Source: CAMUQR01 sp963526735 (GTDB taxonomy: Bacteria; Patescibacteriota; Saccharimonadia; Saccharimonadales; Saccharimonadaceae). From it: DNA of 64,000 bases. Made by a program: the position numbers and the translations under genes. Positions 25,565 through 34,072 of this stretch are shown piece after piece (position 1 is the first letter of the stretch; the number at the start of each line of letters is the position of its first letter). The stretch lies in contig CAURNU010000003.1 of the NCBI GenBank assembly GCA_963526735.1, positions 62,001-126,000 of the forward strand. Direction: 5' to 3'. The notes beneath the pieces are model-generated. The model saw nothing but the letters and a program-made list of their open reading frames with translations. It was not told the origin of the DNA and ran no database searches.

Positions 25565-26894
25565 AACCTTTTTTGGCACTATTGGTGGGCTGTGGGCTAA
25601 CTTTTTAGCAATTGTTGGACAAGCTAGCGGGCGAGTGTCTGATCGGCCAACTCAGGCACGGCGCATTGCGAAGCCGGGGCTTAATAATTTAGCTGGTTCC
25701 AGCCAGACAATTGTTCGTAAACATCGTCCAGATTATTACATCGTGATGTATATGATTTTGCTGATGTTGATTGGGTTAGTGCTGATCTATGCGATTGGTC
25801 CACAACGCGTAAATCTGCTCAATCGTTCGTTTGATAGTAATAATCAATATAGTCAGACTTATTTTTTCTCAAAGCAGTTGATAAGTTTGGTGCTAGCGAT
25901 TGTGGCCTTTGTGATGACCGCCAGCGTACCTCTCGAAAAACTGAAAAAACACGCATTGTTGATTTTAGCTATAGGCCTAGGGGCTGGCATGTTTTTGTTT
26001 ATATTCTCAAAACAACCACTGTATAAGCTGGGCTTGGTGCAATGTAGTTTAGGGGCGTGTCGGTGGCTGAATTTTCGGTTTATGACTATTCAGGTAGCTG
26101 AAGTGATTAAAATCAGTTTGGTGGTATTTTTTGCGGTATTTTGGAAGTTTTTTGCTGATAAACAAACGCTGAATAAATCAGCCAATCTATTTTATTCGGC
26201 GGTAATTTTAGCGTTAGCGCTGTTGATGATTGTGGTTTGGCAAAATGACTTGGGTACAGGCTTATCAATGGTGTTTATTTTGCTGGCGATGTTATGGAAT
26301 GCCGGTGTTAAACCGCAAATCATGCTATTAATTGCGGTCTGTGGAGCTGTGGTGGCGTTGGGATTTGTGGCTGTAAAACCACACCGTATGGCGCGGGTGA
26401 TGACTTTCTTAAAAGGTGACAGTACGGAAATTACCGATTCAACTCGTCATATTATCCAAGCAAAAATAGCTGTTGGCTCGGGCGGAATGTTTGGTTTAGG
26501 TATTGGCAAGAGTGTGCAAGCGACTGGCTACTTACCGGAGGCGATTAACGACTCGATTTTTGCGATTATTGGCGAAGTGTTTGGGTTCGCGGGTTGTATC
26601 GTGGTAGTTGGGTTATTTGCGGCCTTGGTGGCTCGCTTGCTAAAAAATGTAGCAACTTCACATGATACATTTAATCGTTTGTTGATTACTGGGGCGGCTG
26701 CTTGGGTGTTTTCGCATTTTGCTATTAATATTACTTCAATGCTGGGAATTGCGCCGATGACTGGTATAACCTTGCCGTTTTTGAGTTATGGTGGTACGAG
26801 TATGATTTTTGTGGCGGGGGTGCTTGGCTTGGCGTTTAATGCCTCGCAATTTACAGCGCATAGTATTTATTCATTTAAACGAGGTAAATTATGA
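25557..26894 (+). CDS. ftsW: Septal peptidoglycan glycosyltransferase FtsW
   Basis: SEDS-family lipid II polymerase partner of FtsI, 445 residues. A cytoplasmic N-terminus of about 60 residues leads into about ten TM segments. SEDS hallmarks are the WQNDLGTGLSM segment, the RVMTFLKGDSTEIT loop and FLSYGGTSMI near the end. The ATG at 25557 follows AAAGGTGG and overlaps the mraY stop; a GTG at 25539 is possible. The long Arg/Pro-rich N-terminal extension is not typical of short FtsW proteins. Confidence 0.93.
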   Translation: MSKTFFGTIGGLWANFLAIVGQASGRVSDRPTQARRIAKPGLNNLAGSSQTIVRKHRPDYYIVMYMILLMLIGLVLIYAIGPQRVNLLNRSFDSNNQYSQTYFFSKQLISLVLAIVAFVMTASVPLEKLKKHALLILAIGLGAGMFLFIFSKQPLYKLGLVQCSLGACRWLNFRFMTIQVAEVIKISLVVFFAVFWKFFADKQTLNKSANLFYSAVILALALLMIVVWQNDLGTGLSMVFILLAMLWNAGVKPQIMLLIAVCGAVVALGFVAVKPHRMARVMTFLKGDSTEITDSTRHIIQAKIAVGSGGMFGLGIGKSVQATGYLPEAINDSIFAIIGEVFGFAGCIVVVGLFAALVARLLKNVATSHDTFNRLLITGAAAWVFSHFAINITSMLGIAPMTGITLPFLSYGGTSMIFVAGVLGLAFNASQFTAHSIYSFKRGKL

Positions 26895-28033
26895 AAATTC
26901 TAACAGTTGGTGGCGGTTCGGGTGGACACATTATCCCGGTAGTGGCAGTGGTGGAAAAGCTACGCCAGCTGACACCGGAAGCGGAAATTCGTTTTTGGTG
27001 TGATCGCAAGAGTCTGAAAATGGCACGAGAAGCGTTTGCTGAGCAATCAATTGCGATTAAATCTATCTCAGCTGGTAAGTTTCGGCGCTATCATCATTTT
27101 ACTTGGTGGCAACATTTGCGCCCCTCAATTGTCATTCCAAATTTGATTGATTTGTTCAAGATTGTTGGTGGTTTTATACAGAGTTGGTGGCGACTACTGG
27201 TCTGGCGACCAGATGTGGTGTTTGCAAAAGGTGGTTTTGTGTGTTTGCCGGTGGGAATCGTGGCACACTGGATGGGGATTAAACTGATTATTCACGATTC
27301 AGACACCGTGGCTGGGCTAACTAATCGGATTTTATCGAAATATGCTGTAAAAATAACAACAGGTATGCCGGTTGAATACTATCGTTATCCAACGAACAAA
27401 ACTGTATTTGTCGGTAGTCCGGTGCGTCAGGGTAGTGGATCGGTAGCTGATCTTAGACAACAACTGCAAATTTCGCCAAAAAAAATAGTGATTTTAGTCT
27501 CTGGTGGAGGACTAGGCTCAGACTTTTTAAATCGGATGACGTTGGCAAATTTGGAACAATTACCAGATAATTGTCAGGTGATTTTGTCGGCCGGTCGGGA
27601 TAATTATCAGGCGGTGATTAGTCAAAATTTTGACAAAAACAAGCTAATCGTGCGTGATTTTGTGGCTAATTTTGCCGATTATGTGCGATTGGCGGATGTG
27701 GTAGTGGCGCGGGCTGGGGCAACCACTATTGCTGAGTTGGCGGTGCTAGCTAAACCAGTAATTTTGGTTCCAAATCCGAAGTTGGTTGAGGGCCATCAAC
27801 TCAAAAATGCTCAGATGTTAGCTGATAAACAAGCAGCGGTAGTACTGGATGAGTTTGCTTTGGAACAAGCGCCGGAGCAATTCGGGAAAGCGATTAATGA
27901 ATTATTAGGTGATCAACGTCAGAGAGAAATATTGAGTCATAATATCCAGCAATTTGCGAATCCGCAGTCAGCGTTGATTCTGGCGGAATTAATTATTGCG
28001 GAAATCAAGGGTGGGGAAGGTAAGCGTGGATAA
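26891..28033 (+). CDS. murG: UDP-GlcNAc:lipid I transferase MurG
   Basis: Adds GlcNAc to lipid I to make lipid II, 380 residues, GT28 family. N-terminal GGGSGGHIIPVVAVVEKL is the diphosphate loop. The C-terminal Rossmann half has ILVSGGGLGSDFLNRM, VVARAGATTIAELAVLAKP and VEGHQLKNAQML, the sugar-nucleotide site. The start overlaps ftsW (ATGA), after GAGG. An insertion around residues 65-90 with several Trp residues may enlarge the membrane-binding face. Confidence 0.94.
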   Translation: MKILTVGGGSGGHIIPVVAVVEKLRQLTPEAEIRFWCDRKSLKMAREAFAEQSIAIKSISAGKFRRYHHFTWWQHLRPSIVIPNLIDLFKIVGGFIQSWWRLLVWRPDVVFAKGGFVCLPVGIVAHWMGIKLIIHDSDTVAGLTNRILSKYAVKITTGMPVEYYRYPTNKTVFVGSPVRQGSGSVADLRQQLQISPKKIVILVSGGGLGSDFLNRMTLANLEQLPDNCQVILSAGRDNYQAVISQNFDKNKLIVRDFVANFADYVRLADVVVARAGATTIAELAVLAKPVILVPNPKLVEGHQLKNAQMLADKQAAVVLDEFALEQAPEQFGKAINELLGDQRQREILSHNIQQFANPQSALILAELIIAEIKGGEGKRG

Positions 28034-29105
28034 TTTTCGACCAAAATTTTATTATTCGCACAAAAATACAAACGCTAAGCGATCGCCTCGGCGTTCATTA
28101 GCTCAAACAGAGTCGCAAACGGCCTCTGCGGAAGACACTCATCCTTCAGCGGAAGTGACAATTGGCGACTCCACGAATTTTACGGCGGAATCGGCGATTG
28201 ATACCGTGCCGACTTATCAACCGCGTTTGGGTCAGCGTTCGCAACTGCGTCAGTCAGCACCGCATTCAGCACGCACTTCTCAGATGACTTTTTCGGGTAG
28301 AAGTTTTAATGTTGGGCAAACCTTGCGCGCTAGTGAAGCGTCGGAACGTGACAATCTCAAAAAACTACGCAATCGGCGTAAAAAAATTCTTCGACTACTA
28401 CGCTATAGCATCTTCGGTATTGTGTTAATGACGATTTTTGTGCGGTTTTTTATCTTTAAAATTGAGGTAAAAGTTGTTGATTTTCAGACTGCACCCGAGA
28501 CCGCTAAATACCAAACGGCGATTGCTAATTATTTGGCGCAACAGCCATTTGAGCGACTGAGTTTTAATATTGATAAATCACATTTGGAGCGTTCGATTCA
28601 GGCGGAGCATCCAGAATTATTAGAGGTAAAACAGATTACTAGTGGCTTTTTGCAACCAACTCAATTTGAGCTGGTACTGCGCAAGCCGGTGGCGACCATG
28701 TTAGTTAATCAAGAACGCTACTTTGTCGATTCGGCTGGTGTGCCGTTTGCCCATAATTACCATCAAACCCCAAGTATTGAGATTAATGATCAATCTGGCA
28801 TTAAACAGTCAGGACAACTCAATCAACAACTAATCAGCGGACGATTTTTACGCTTTATCGGTCGAGCGATTGCCCTGACTAGCGAAAAAAGCCACCAAAT
28901 TGTCTCGGCAACTATTCCGACTGGCACGGTGCATCAAATTGAGTTTAAGGTCAAAGGTTTTGATTTGTATTTGAAAATGACGATTGATCGTGACGTAGCT
29001 GAACAAGTTGAAGATGCGACGCGAAGTCTCGATTATATCAAGCGAACCGGTCTTAAACCTCAATATCTCGATGTACGTGTCGCCAACAAGGTATTTTATA
29101 AATAG
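28026..29105 (+). CDS. ftsQ: FtsQ/DivIB-like division protein
   Basis: A 359-residue bitopic protein. A long charged, low-complexity cytoplasmic N-terminus (about 110 residues) precedes one TM segment (about 125-147). A POTRA-like domain follows at about 150-225 and then a DivIB/FtsQ-type beta region. The TM and FKIEVKVVDF start of the POTRA, plus the position after murG, support the call. GTG 28026 follows GGGGAAGG and overlaps murG by 8 nt. The cluster ends here without ftsA, ftsZ or murC. Confidence 0.75.
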   Translation: MDNFRPKFYYSHKNTNAKRSPRRSLAQTESQTASAEDTHPSAEVTIGDSTNFTAESAIDTVPTYQPRLGQRSQLRQSAPHSARTSQMTFSGRSFNVGQTLRASEASERDNLKKLRNRRKKILRLLRYSIFGIVLMTIFVRFFIFKIEVKVVDFQTAPETAKYQTAIANYLAQQPFERLSFNIDKSHLERSIQAEHPELLEVKQITSGFLQPTQFELVLRKPVATMLVNQERYFVDSAGVPFAHNYHQTPSIEINDQSGIKQSGQLNQQLISGRFLRFIGRAIALTSEKSHQIVSATIPTGTVHQIEFKVKGFDLYLKMTIDRDVAEQVEDATRSLDYIKRTGLKPQYLDVRVANKVFYK

Positions 29106-29132
29106 ACTAGACAGATAGGCTAGATACGAAAA

Positions 29133-29196
29133 ATAGCCACTTGGTAGGCCGGCGAATACTAGGAGGGTAAGATCCGCCAGCCAACTAAATGGCTAT
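29133..29196 (+). other. Structured hairpin after ftsQ
   Basis: ATAGCCA (29133-29139) pairs with TGGCTAT (29190-29196), then TTGG/CCAA, then GGCG (29151-29154)/CGCC (29175-29178). The loop displays AGGAGGG. No T-run follows, so it is not a typical terminator. It could be a small RNA or a processing signal. Confidence 0.4.
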
Positions 29197-29729
29197 GTAG
29201 GGGATTATAGCAGGTTGGGGTGATAAAGTCAAGTATTTTTCGAGTTTTCCCCTAATCTCTGCTCTAGTTCGGTTTTTGTTCGTTTAATAAAATACAGAGG
29301 TGGACTGGTGAAAAAATATATATTATTATATCAAAATACAAAAAAGTCAAATAGGGCGGGTAGGGCGAAAAACATAGAGTAGGGCATAAAATAAAAAAAA
29401 TGCAAATCGTATTTAATCTGTGGAAAACTTTTAAATTAGGCATCAAATGTTGTAAAAAATGACATAAACTAATGGACTAAAACTGAACGTGCGGTAGTGG
29501 CAGAGTTATAGGCAGTGGCTGACTAGCTGAATAACTAACCGAGTGCGAGTTAATCAGTGGTAGATGATAATTAGAGTATGTGTCAGAGATGGTTAATACT
29601 CGAGAAGTATAGAAACTCCCCTGGCAATTTTTTGATAAATCTGGGGCGGTTCATTGGTCATAAGTAATTGAGCTATTCCAAGTCCTAGTTCGAGAATTCG
29701 ATAATCATCTTCATAGAATTAGATTCTAA
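29197..29729. other. Gene-free interval left of the inovirus
   Basis: No plausible gene is visible here. It is AT-rich and holds a TGTGGAAAA site near 29420 and a 16-bp sequence (29266-29281) repeated in the same direction at 34730-34745, on the other side of the prophage. The gap fits a replication-terminus region. Confidence 0.5.
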
Positions 29730-29806
29730 ACTCCCTGCTGGGTTCGACAGGGGTTTCGGGGCGATTTATGCTTGGATACGGCTGGATGTTGAATCATCTA
29801 GGGAGC
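29730..29806 (+). other. tRNA-sized fold with a tmRNA 5'-end-like sequence
   Basis: CTCCCT (29731-29736) pairs with AGGGAG (29800-29805). GGATG (29784-29788)/CATCT (29795-29799) forms a T-arm-like stem with a 6-nt loop TTGAAT. The 5' part reads GCTGGGTTCGACAGGGG, close to the 5' D-loop consensus of tmRNA (GGNTTCGACRGGG). It is only about 77 nt, too short for a tmRNA, and no standard tRNA fold closes. It may be a degenerate remnant. Confidence 0.35.
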
Positions 29807-29824
29807 ACTTCTTTAATGACATAA

Positions 29825-29853
29825 AATAAACATTGTGCGACATTAAGATATAA
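29825..29853 (+). repeat. attL, 29-bp direct repeat (dif-like)
   Basis: Identical to 34390-34418. The core TGTGCGACATT, 6-nt AAGATA, then TAACAATAAAG has the 11-6-11 layout of a XerC/XerD dif site and shares GTGCG with E. coli dif. Identity ends 3 nt into the second arm, as expected when phage and host carry different XerD-side arms. Confidence 0.75.
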
Positions 29854-29894
29854 CAATAAAGCTGAATACTAACTTATAAAAAGGAATTATCAAA

Positions 29895-30152
29895 ATGAAT
29901 CAATATCCAGAAAAATCCATTTGCGATAATGCGATCTCCCTATTCTCTCGCATTTCGATTACGGAAAGGTATAGCAAAAAAAATCAACGCTACTACACGT
30001 TTCTAAATTTGCATTTTAAAGACCACAAATACGTTAAATCAGTTTTTGTCGAAGATTTGGAGCAAATCCTTATCGACAAGCTTTTGGCGGATTCGCGGTC
30101 CGGGGTCGATTCAAAAGATGATTTTTTAAATGATGAAAGGGGAAGCTTGTAA
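29895..30152 (+). CDS. Inovirus small soluble protein, possible ssDNA-binding protein (gpV position)
   Basis: An 85-residue soluble protein with an acidic C-terminus (DSKDDFLNDE). The middle has alternating aromatic strands (RYYTFLNLHF then YVKSVFVED), compatible with a small beta-barrel. It is the size of Ff gpV (87 residues) and holds its position before the coat gene, but no sequence identity is evident. An AAAGGA lies before the ATG. A replication-control protein is the alternative. The call rests on size and position. Confidence 0.45.
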   Translation: MNQYPEKSICDNAISLFSRISITERYSKKNQRYYTFLNLHFKDHKYVKSVFVEDLEQILIDKLLADSRSGVDSKDDFLNDERGSL

Positions 30153-30346
30153 TGTATGGAATCTTTGCAGAAACTGGTGGTGTTGCTCAGGCAATTTTCA
30201 CCGCTGAAGCTTTGAAAGCTTTTGTCACTAACTTTTTCGGTTTAGTGACCGCGAATCTTCCCGTGATTTTACCAATTGCGGGCACGATGTTTGGCTTAGG
30301 CTGGGTTTTGCGCCGGGCTAATAAAGCAAAACGCGGTTCTCTTTAG
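30152..30346 (+). CDS. Inovirus major coat protein (pVIII-like)
   Basis: A 64-residue protein with the coat-protein plan: a short N-terminal segment with one acidic and several small residues, a long amphipathic then hydrophobic helix (residues about 10-53) and a basic C-terminus RRANKAKRGSL that would contact DNA inside the virion. No cleavable signal peptide is seen, unlike Ff pVIII. It overlaps the preceding stop codon, and a strong terminator follows immediately, as after gene VIII in Ff phages, where it gives extra coat mRNA. Confidence 0.7.
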   Translation: MYGIFAETGGVAQAIFTAEALKAFVTNFFGLVTANLPVILPIAGTMFGLGWVLRRANKAKRGSL

Positions 30347-30365
30347 AACCAAATCGAACAAAAAC

Positions 30366-30400
30366 TGACGGGGCTGGGGTTTGTTCCCCGCCCCGTTTTT
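30366..30400 (+). terminator. Terminator after the coat gene
   Basis: ACGGGGC (30368-30374) and GCCCCGT (30390-30396), with an inner GGGG/CCCC extension, then a T-run. It is the positional counterpart of the Ff central terminator. Confidence 0.88.
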
Positions 30401-30415
30401 AAAGAAAGGATCATC

Positions 30416-30577
30416 ATGGACGCAACGAGTTTACAATTAGCACTTTTGCTTGTAGAAAAAGTGCTCCGAGTCGCTGGCTCATTTCTGACTGTTTTATTGC
30501 CGGTTATAGGAGTTTTGGCCGCTGTTCACCTATTGCTTGACTTCTTCATGTCGGTTACTTTTCGGAGAATCAGATAA
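30416..30577 (+). CDS. Inovirus small membrane protein (53 aa)
   Basis: Starts ATG 30416 after AAAGGATCATC and ends TAA 30577. The protein is MDATSLQLALLLVEK..., with two hydrophobic stretches (about residues 5-15 and 21-46) and a basic end FRRIR. It fits a minor virion protein or assembly factor. It overlaps the next tiny gene by 1 nt. Placement between the coat terminator and the pIII-like gene argues that it is real. Confidence 0.6.
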   Translation: MDATSLQLALLLVEKVLRVAGSFLTVLLPVIGVLAAVHLLLDFFMSVTFRRIR

Positions 30578-30678
30578 TGAGCTTAAGCGACGAGTCAATT
30601 ACAATGATTGGTTTAATACTGGCGTTGTTTGTTGCTTATTACATCATTGTTCAGTTTAAGTTTAGGGGGCGGAAATGA
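30577..30678 (+). CDS. Inovirus tiny tip protein (33 aa, pVII/pIX-like)
   Basis: A 33-residue protein with an acidic N-terminus (MSLSDES), one hydrophobic segment (residues 8-25) and a basic end (KFRGRK). Ff pVII and pIX, which form the tip where assembly starts, have 33 and 32 residues with the same plan. It overlaps both neighbours (TAATG and ATGA), so translation is coupled through the run. Confidence 0.6.
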   Translation: MSLSDESITMIGLILALFVAYYIIVQFKFRGRK

Positions 30679-32192
30679 CAGGCTCGAAGTACTCTAAAAC
30701 AAAAACACTCTGCACAATATTTTGCATTTCTATTTTCTCGAGCCTGTTTTTTCTGTCCCCTGTTAACGCATTCGGGCTTTTAGACGAATTGGTTTTGACT
30801 AATAATGACGACAGTCATCAAGTTTGCACTGGGAATTATTCGCAAAATTGGTATGATCCAATTCGTCGTGCGAGCTCGCAAGGCAATTCGTATTCGTATT
30901 ATCCTCAGCAGTTCGAGATCTATCAAAAATACATAAAAAGCGGATTGCCGTTTACCAACCGCTTTGTTGTATTTAAAGAATCGAGTGACGATTCAAAAGC
31001 CCGAGTGCTAGTTAACTATAATAATCGCGATAAATACAAACTGTATTTACGCTCAACTAGTCAAAAACAATATTTTGCACAAGTCTGGGATATCGAAACC
31101 AACGAGCCCGTCGATTTTAAAGCAAAAACATTGCCATTTAATAATAAGTTTGAAAATTGGCAAGATTATGATTTTATCGGTTTCGATATCTACCCCGGTC
31201 TTAATAACCCAGGAGGTCAGTATCATGATTGTGGGTTTAATAAAAAGCCGATCCACCTTGGTGGAGGTCTTGGCGTTGATGTAATTTACCGGGGTAAAGA
31301 CTTTGTAATTAATGTTTTTGATCGGATATTTTTGAGCAATTTTCCACTTAAGTATGATAATGACTATGATGGACCATACCCTCAGGAATTCTATAACCCG
31401 AAACCGCAACGTCGCCCGTCTTTTAACTATCGTTTAAAAAACAACAAGCTCGAAGCCCAGGTTTACCATCAACCTAATATTCGCAAAGAATATTTTGATA
31501 AAATACAAGTTCGTTACGAGTTAGTGAGTCATGAGGGCGGAGAGCATGTTGTTGATTCGAAGACTTTAAAACCTGGCGAAGTTTACAGTTACGATTTCAC
31601 TGCCGGTTCGCCCCATACTGATTATTGGCTTGCTGTTTCGTATTTTAAAGGCGAGAATCAGGATGATGAGTATGATTTTATAGAGCACTCTGTTAAAATC
31701 GATTACAAGGGCGACTTGACAGAAATTAACGGCGACGCCGATAATTTCTCGGGTTCGGGTGGGCTGAATCAGCAAAAGCCACAGTTCGAATATGAGAACT
31801 GTGAAGCTGTCGATATTGCCTGTCATTTGCGGAATTTTGGAACAAAAATCCGCGAGATATTCACTTATTTTTTCATTCCGTCGACAACAGCTTTTGCTGA
31901 TGACTTTAACAGTTTGCTCAAAAACATGACCCAAAAACTGGGTTTTTTGGGTCAGAGTGTGGAGATGCTGGTTGGTTCGCTAAAATCGATTTCTACTGTA
32001 TCTCCGACCTGCTCCTTGTCCTTTAGTGGACAAGGTAGCGCATTATTTCACGGTGGCTTTAAATTCGACCTATGCACCTTGCACCAACAGTTTTCAAAAC
32101 TGTTCGAAGTTGCGTTCATGATAATTCGTGGCTCTTTGGTTTTTTCACTTATTTTTATGATTAATCGCAAACTGAAAGGAGTTTTGCAATGA
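30675..32192 (+). CDS. Inovirus adsorption protein (pIII-like)
   Basis: A 505-residue secreted protein anchored at its C-terminus. The N-terminus has a signal peptide (LCTIFCISIFSSLFFLSP then VNAFG, cleavage near residue 33). The ectodomain is rich in Tyr, Asn, Pro and Gly. One TM segment lies at about 478-497, followed by a basic tail. This is the pIII plan of receptor-binding domains plus membrane-anchored tail. No similarity to Ff N1/N2 domains is visible, which is normal for an unrelated host. A hydrophobic patch near residues 390-405 may be a second membrane element. Confidence 0.75.
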   Translation: MTGSKYSKTKTLCTIFCISIFSSLFFLSPVNAFGLLDELVLTNNDDSHQVCTGNYSQNWYDPIRRASSQGNSYSYYPQQFEIYQKYIKSGLPFTNRFVVFKESSDDSKARVLVNYNNRDKYKLYLRSTSQKQYFAQVWDIETNEPVDFKAKTLPFNNKFENWQDYDFIGFDIYPGLNNPGGQYHDCGFNKKPIHLGGGLGVDVIYRGKDFVINVFDRIFLSNFPLKYDNDYDGPYPQEFYNPKPQRRPSFNYRLKNNKLEAQVYHQPNIRKEYFDKIQVRYELVSHEGGEHVVDSKTLKPGEVYSYDFTAGSPHTDYWLAVSYFKGENQDDEYDFIEHSVKIDYKGDLTEINGDADNFSGSGGLNQQKPQFEYENCEAVDIACHLRNFGTKIREIFTYFFIPSTTAFADDFNSLLKNMTQKLGFLGQSVEMLVGSLKSISTVSPTCSLSFSGQGSALFHGGFKFDLCTLHQQFSKLFEVAFMIIRGSLVFSLIFMINRKLKGVLQ

Positions 32193-32461
32193 TATTCAAT
32201 TTGATTTTTAAGTCCGTAGTGATTTTCTTAGAATTTGTTTTCGGTCTTTTGCCATCGTTACCGGCTATGCCGAAAGAGATAGTCGAGATTTTTAACGGTT
32301 TTGTAAGTTACATCTCTGGCTCAATCGGAATAATTAAATGGCTGTTGTCCCCTGCTCTTTTTAATGCAACTATCGTTTTGGCGATTGCGTTATTAAATTT
32401 TGATTATCTATTCCGATTGACCATGTGGCTAGTTCGTAAACTGCCGTTGGGGGTGAAATAA
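32189..32461 (+). CDS. Inovirus tip protein (pVI-like)
   Basis: A 90-residue integral membrane protein with three hydrophobic segments (about residues 1-20, 33-62 and 60-85). It overlaps the pIII-like gene by 4 nt (ATGA) and precedes the ATPase, the exact place of gene VI in Ff phages. pVI holds pIII at the virion end; both are required for release. The assignment is by size, topology and order. Confidence 0.65.
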   Translation: MIFNLIFKSVVIFLEFVFGLLPSLPAMPKEIVEIFNGFVSYISGSIGIIKWLLSPALFNATIVLAIALLNFDYLFRLTMWLVRKLPLGVK

Positions 32462-32462
32462 T

Positions 32463-33257
32463 ATGGTTTTTAGTGATTTTATCATTAAAAAATTCCGTCC
32501 TGATTTCAAAGTAATTAAGGACGATTATTTCACCCACAAAGACCCCGATTTTTTCGGGGTTCACGGGACACAAGTTTTTTGTGGTCGTCAAGGATCTGGC
32601 AAGACTGTTTCGGCAGTTCGAACGGTCAGGTTAATAAAAGAGCGTTATCCGAAGGCTATGATAGTTTCGAATCTCGACTTGAAAGATTATCACGCTTTGA
32701 AGTTCGACAAGCTCGATAGTCTAAAGGTAAAGTGCACGATGTGCCGTAAGCGACCAGATAAATGCTATATACAATTTAATTCGCTTGATGGACTCGAGCT
32801 TGTATTGACGCAAGTCAATAATGGATTTCATGGAGTAATTTATTTAATCGATGAAATCCATACGTACTTCAATGCTCTCGATAGCAAAAATATTCCGATA
32901 CATATTTTCACTGAAATATCACAACAACGTAAACAGCGTAAAGTTATAATTGGCACCAGTCAATTATTTTTGCGAATGGCGAAGCCATTTCGAGAGCAGT
33001 GTGATAATCTGATCATGTGCAATACGCTTTTTGGTCTTTTTACAACAACAACTTGTTACGATGCTATGACTTTAACTCAGGATTATGACGGAACTTTGCA
33101 CGGTGATGTCAAAAAGCGTGGTTGGTTTTTCCACGACCGAAAACTAAGAAAATCATACGACACTTTTCAGAAAGTGGTGAGTTCGTCGGTTCAATTCGAA
33201 GATTTTGCGCAACTTCACGTTGCAGATAAGAAATTAAATCGAAAATTGGGATTTTAA
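32463..33257 (+). CDS. Inovirus assembly ATPase (pI/Zot-like), soluble form
   Basis: A 264-residue P-loop ATPase. Walker A is GRQGSGKT at residues 41-48. Walker B with the catalytic acid is VIYLIDEIH near 125-133. SQQRKQRKVIIGTSQ follows, as in Zot domains. Three cysteines at 91, 94 and 101 (CTMCRKRPDKC) could bind metal, which is unusual. It lacks the membrane span and periplasmic tail of Ff pI, so it may work through one of the small membrane proteins. No secretin gene accompanies it, consistent with a single-membrane host. Confidence 0.8.
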   Translation: MVFSDFIIKKFRPDFKVIKDDYFTHKDPDFFGVHGTQVFCGRQGSGKTVSAVRTVRLIKERYPKAMIVSNLDLKDYHALKFDKLDSLKVKCTMCRKRPDKCYIQFNSLDGLELVLTQVNNGFHGVIYLIDEIHTYFNALDSKNIPIHIFTEISQQRKQRKVIIGTSQLFLRMAKPFREQCDNLIMCNTLFGLFTTTTCYDAMTLTQDYDGTLHGDVKKRGWFFHDRKLRKSYDTFQKVVSSSVQFEDFAQLHVADKKLNRKLGF

Positions 33258-33278
33258 ATTGACACAGAAAGGAGTTTT

Positions 33279-33335
33279 CGCCCGCAAAGCAAAGCTTGCG
33301 GGCGTAAGTGTCCATTACTTGATATATGGACACTT
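33279..33335 (+). promoter_or_regulatory. Tandem hairpins before rep: candidate phage origin or packaging signal
   Basis: Hairpin 1: 33279-33304, an 11-bp GC-rich stem with one bulged A and an AAA loop. Hairpin 2: AAGTGTCCAT (33306-33315) and ATGGACACTT (33326-33335), a perfect 10-bp stem with a 10-nt loop. They are adjacent to the rep gene, where rolling-circle origins are often found, and Ff packaging signals are also GC hairpins. Confidence 0.6.
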
Positions 33336-33346
33336 AATGCCTAGTT

Positions 33347-34072
33347 ATGGATCTTTTAATATACAACAAGATTAAAATCTACCCAGATTTTAAGCAAACC
33401 ATCGAGTTTAAAACTCCTATCGTCAATTTAAATGCATTGACTGATTTGGATAAGATTACCCGCAAGCGCAAAAATTCGAATAACCGACCCGACTTCAGCT
33501 CGGTTTCTAGAACTCGTATTGCTATTAAAGATATTGTTCTATGTAATGATTTTGATTGGTTTTGCACTTTTACTTTCGCGAAAAACCGAGATGATGTCGA
33601 TCATTGCAAAACACAGTTTTCCCAATGGTTAAAAAACCAAAAGCCACACAGCCCTAATTTAACGTATTTGGCCGTCCCTGAGTGGCACAAAGACAAAAAA
33701 GCTATACATTTCCACGTTTTACTTAAAAATTACGCCGGAGCTATAAAGAAAACAGAATTTCGCACCAAAAAAGGCTTCAAGGTATTTCAGATTCCAGGAT
33801 ATCGACTCGGTTACAATACAGCCGTTCCAATCATAAAAACCAACGAGAATAAAGAAAAAGTGGCCAATTATATTACCAAGTATATTTCCAAAGAATTAGT
33901 TTCAAAATACAACAAGAAACGATATTGGTGTTCCCGTGGCCTTTTACGCCCCGAGGAATATAGCAATATTATTCGCCAATCTAAGTATTTCAATGTCGAT
34001 AATTTGGTTTTTGAAAATGATGAAGTTAAGATCTACAAAAAATATAATGATAATGTTAAAATGGAATCATGA
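33347..34072 (+). CDS. Inovirus rolling-circle replication initiator (HUH Rep)
   Basis: A 241-residue HUH endonuclease that should nick the plus strand and start rolling-circle replication. Motif I is FCTFTFAKN (residues 72-80) and motif II, the metal-binding HUH, is HFH at 121-123 within AIHFHVLL. Motif III has Tyr175 and Tyr179 in NYITKYI. Two tyrosines are typical of replication proteins of ssDNA phages. It is shorter than Ff pII and has no helicase domain. Two hairpins lie just upstream. Confidence 0.82.
   Translation: MDLLIYNKIKIYPDFKQTIEFKTPIVNLNALTDLDKITRKRKNSNNRPDFSSVSRTRIAIKDIVLCNDFDWFCTFTFAKNRDDVDHCKTQFSQWLKNQKPHSPNLTYLAVPEWHKDKKAIHFHVLLKNYAGAIKKTEFRTKKGFKVFQIPGYRLGYNTAVPIIKTNENKEKVANYITKYISKELVSKYNKKRYWCSRGLLRPEEYSNIIRQSKYFNVDNLVFENDEVKIYKKYNDNVKMES

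Noticed and set aside
29730..29806. A functional tRNA gene on either strand
   Set aside because: The T-loop is one base short, no anticodon arm closes, and the acceptor stem has only six pairs. It is listed as a tRNA/tmRNA-like fold only.
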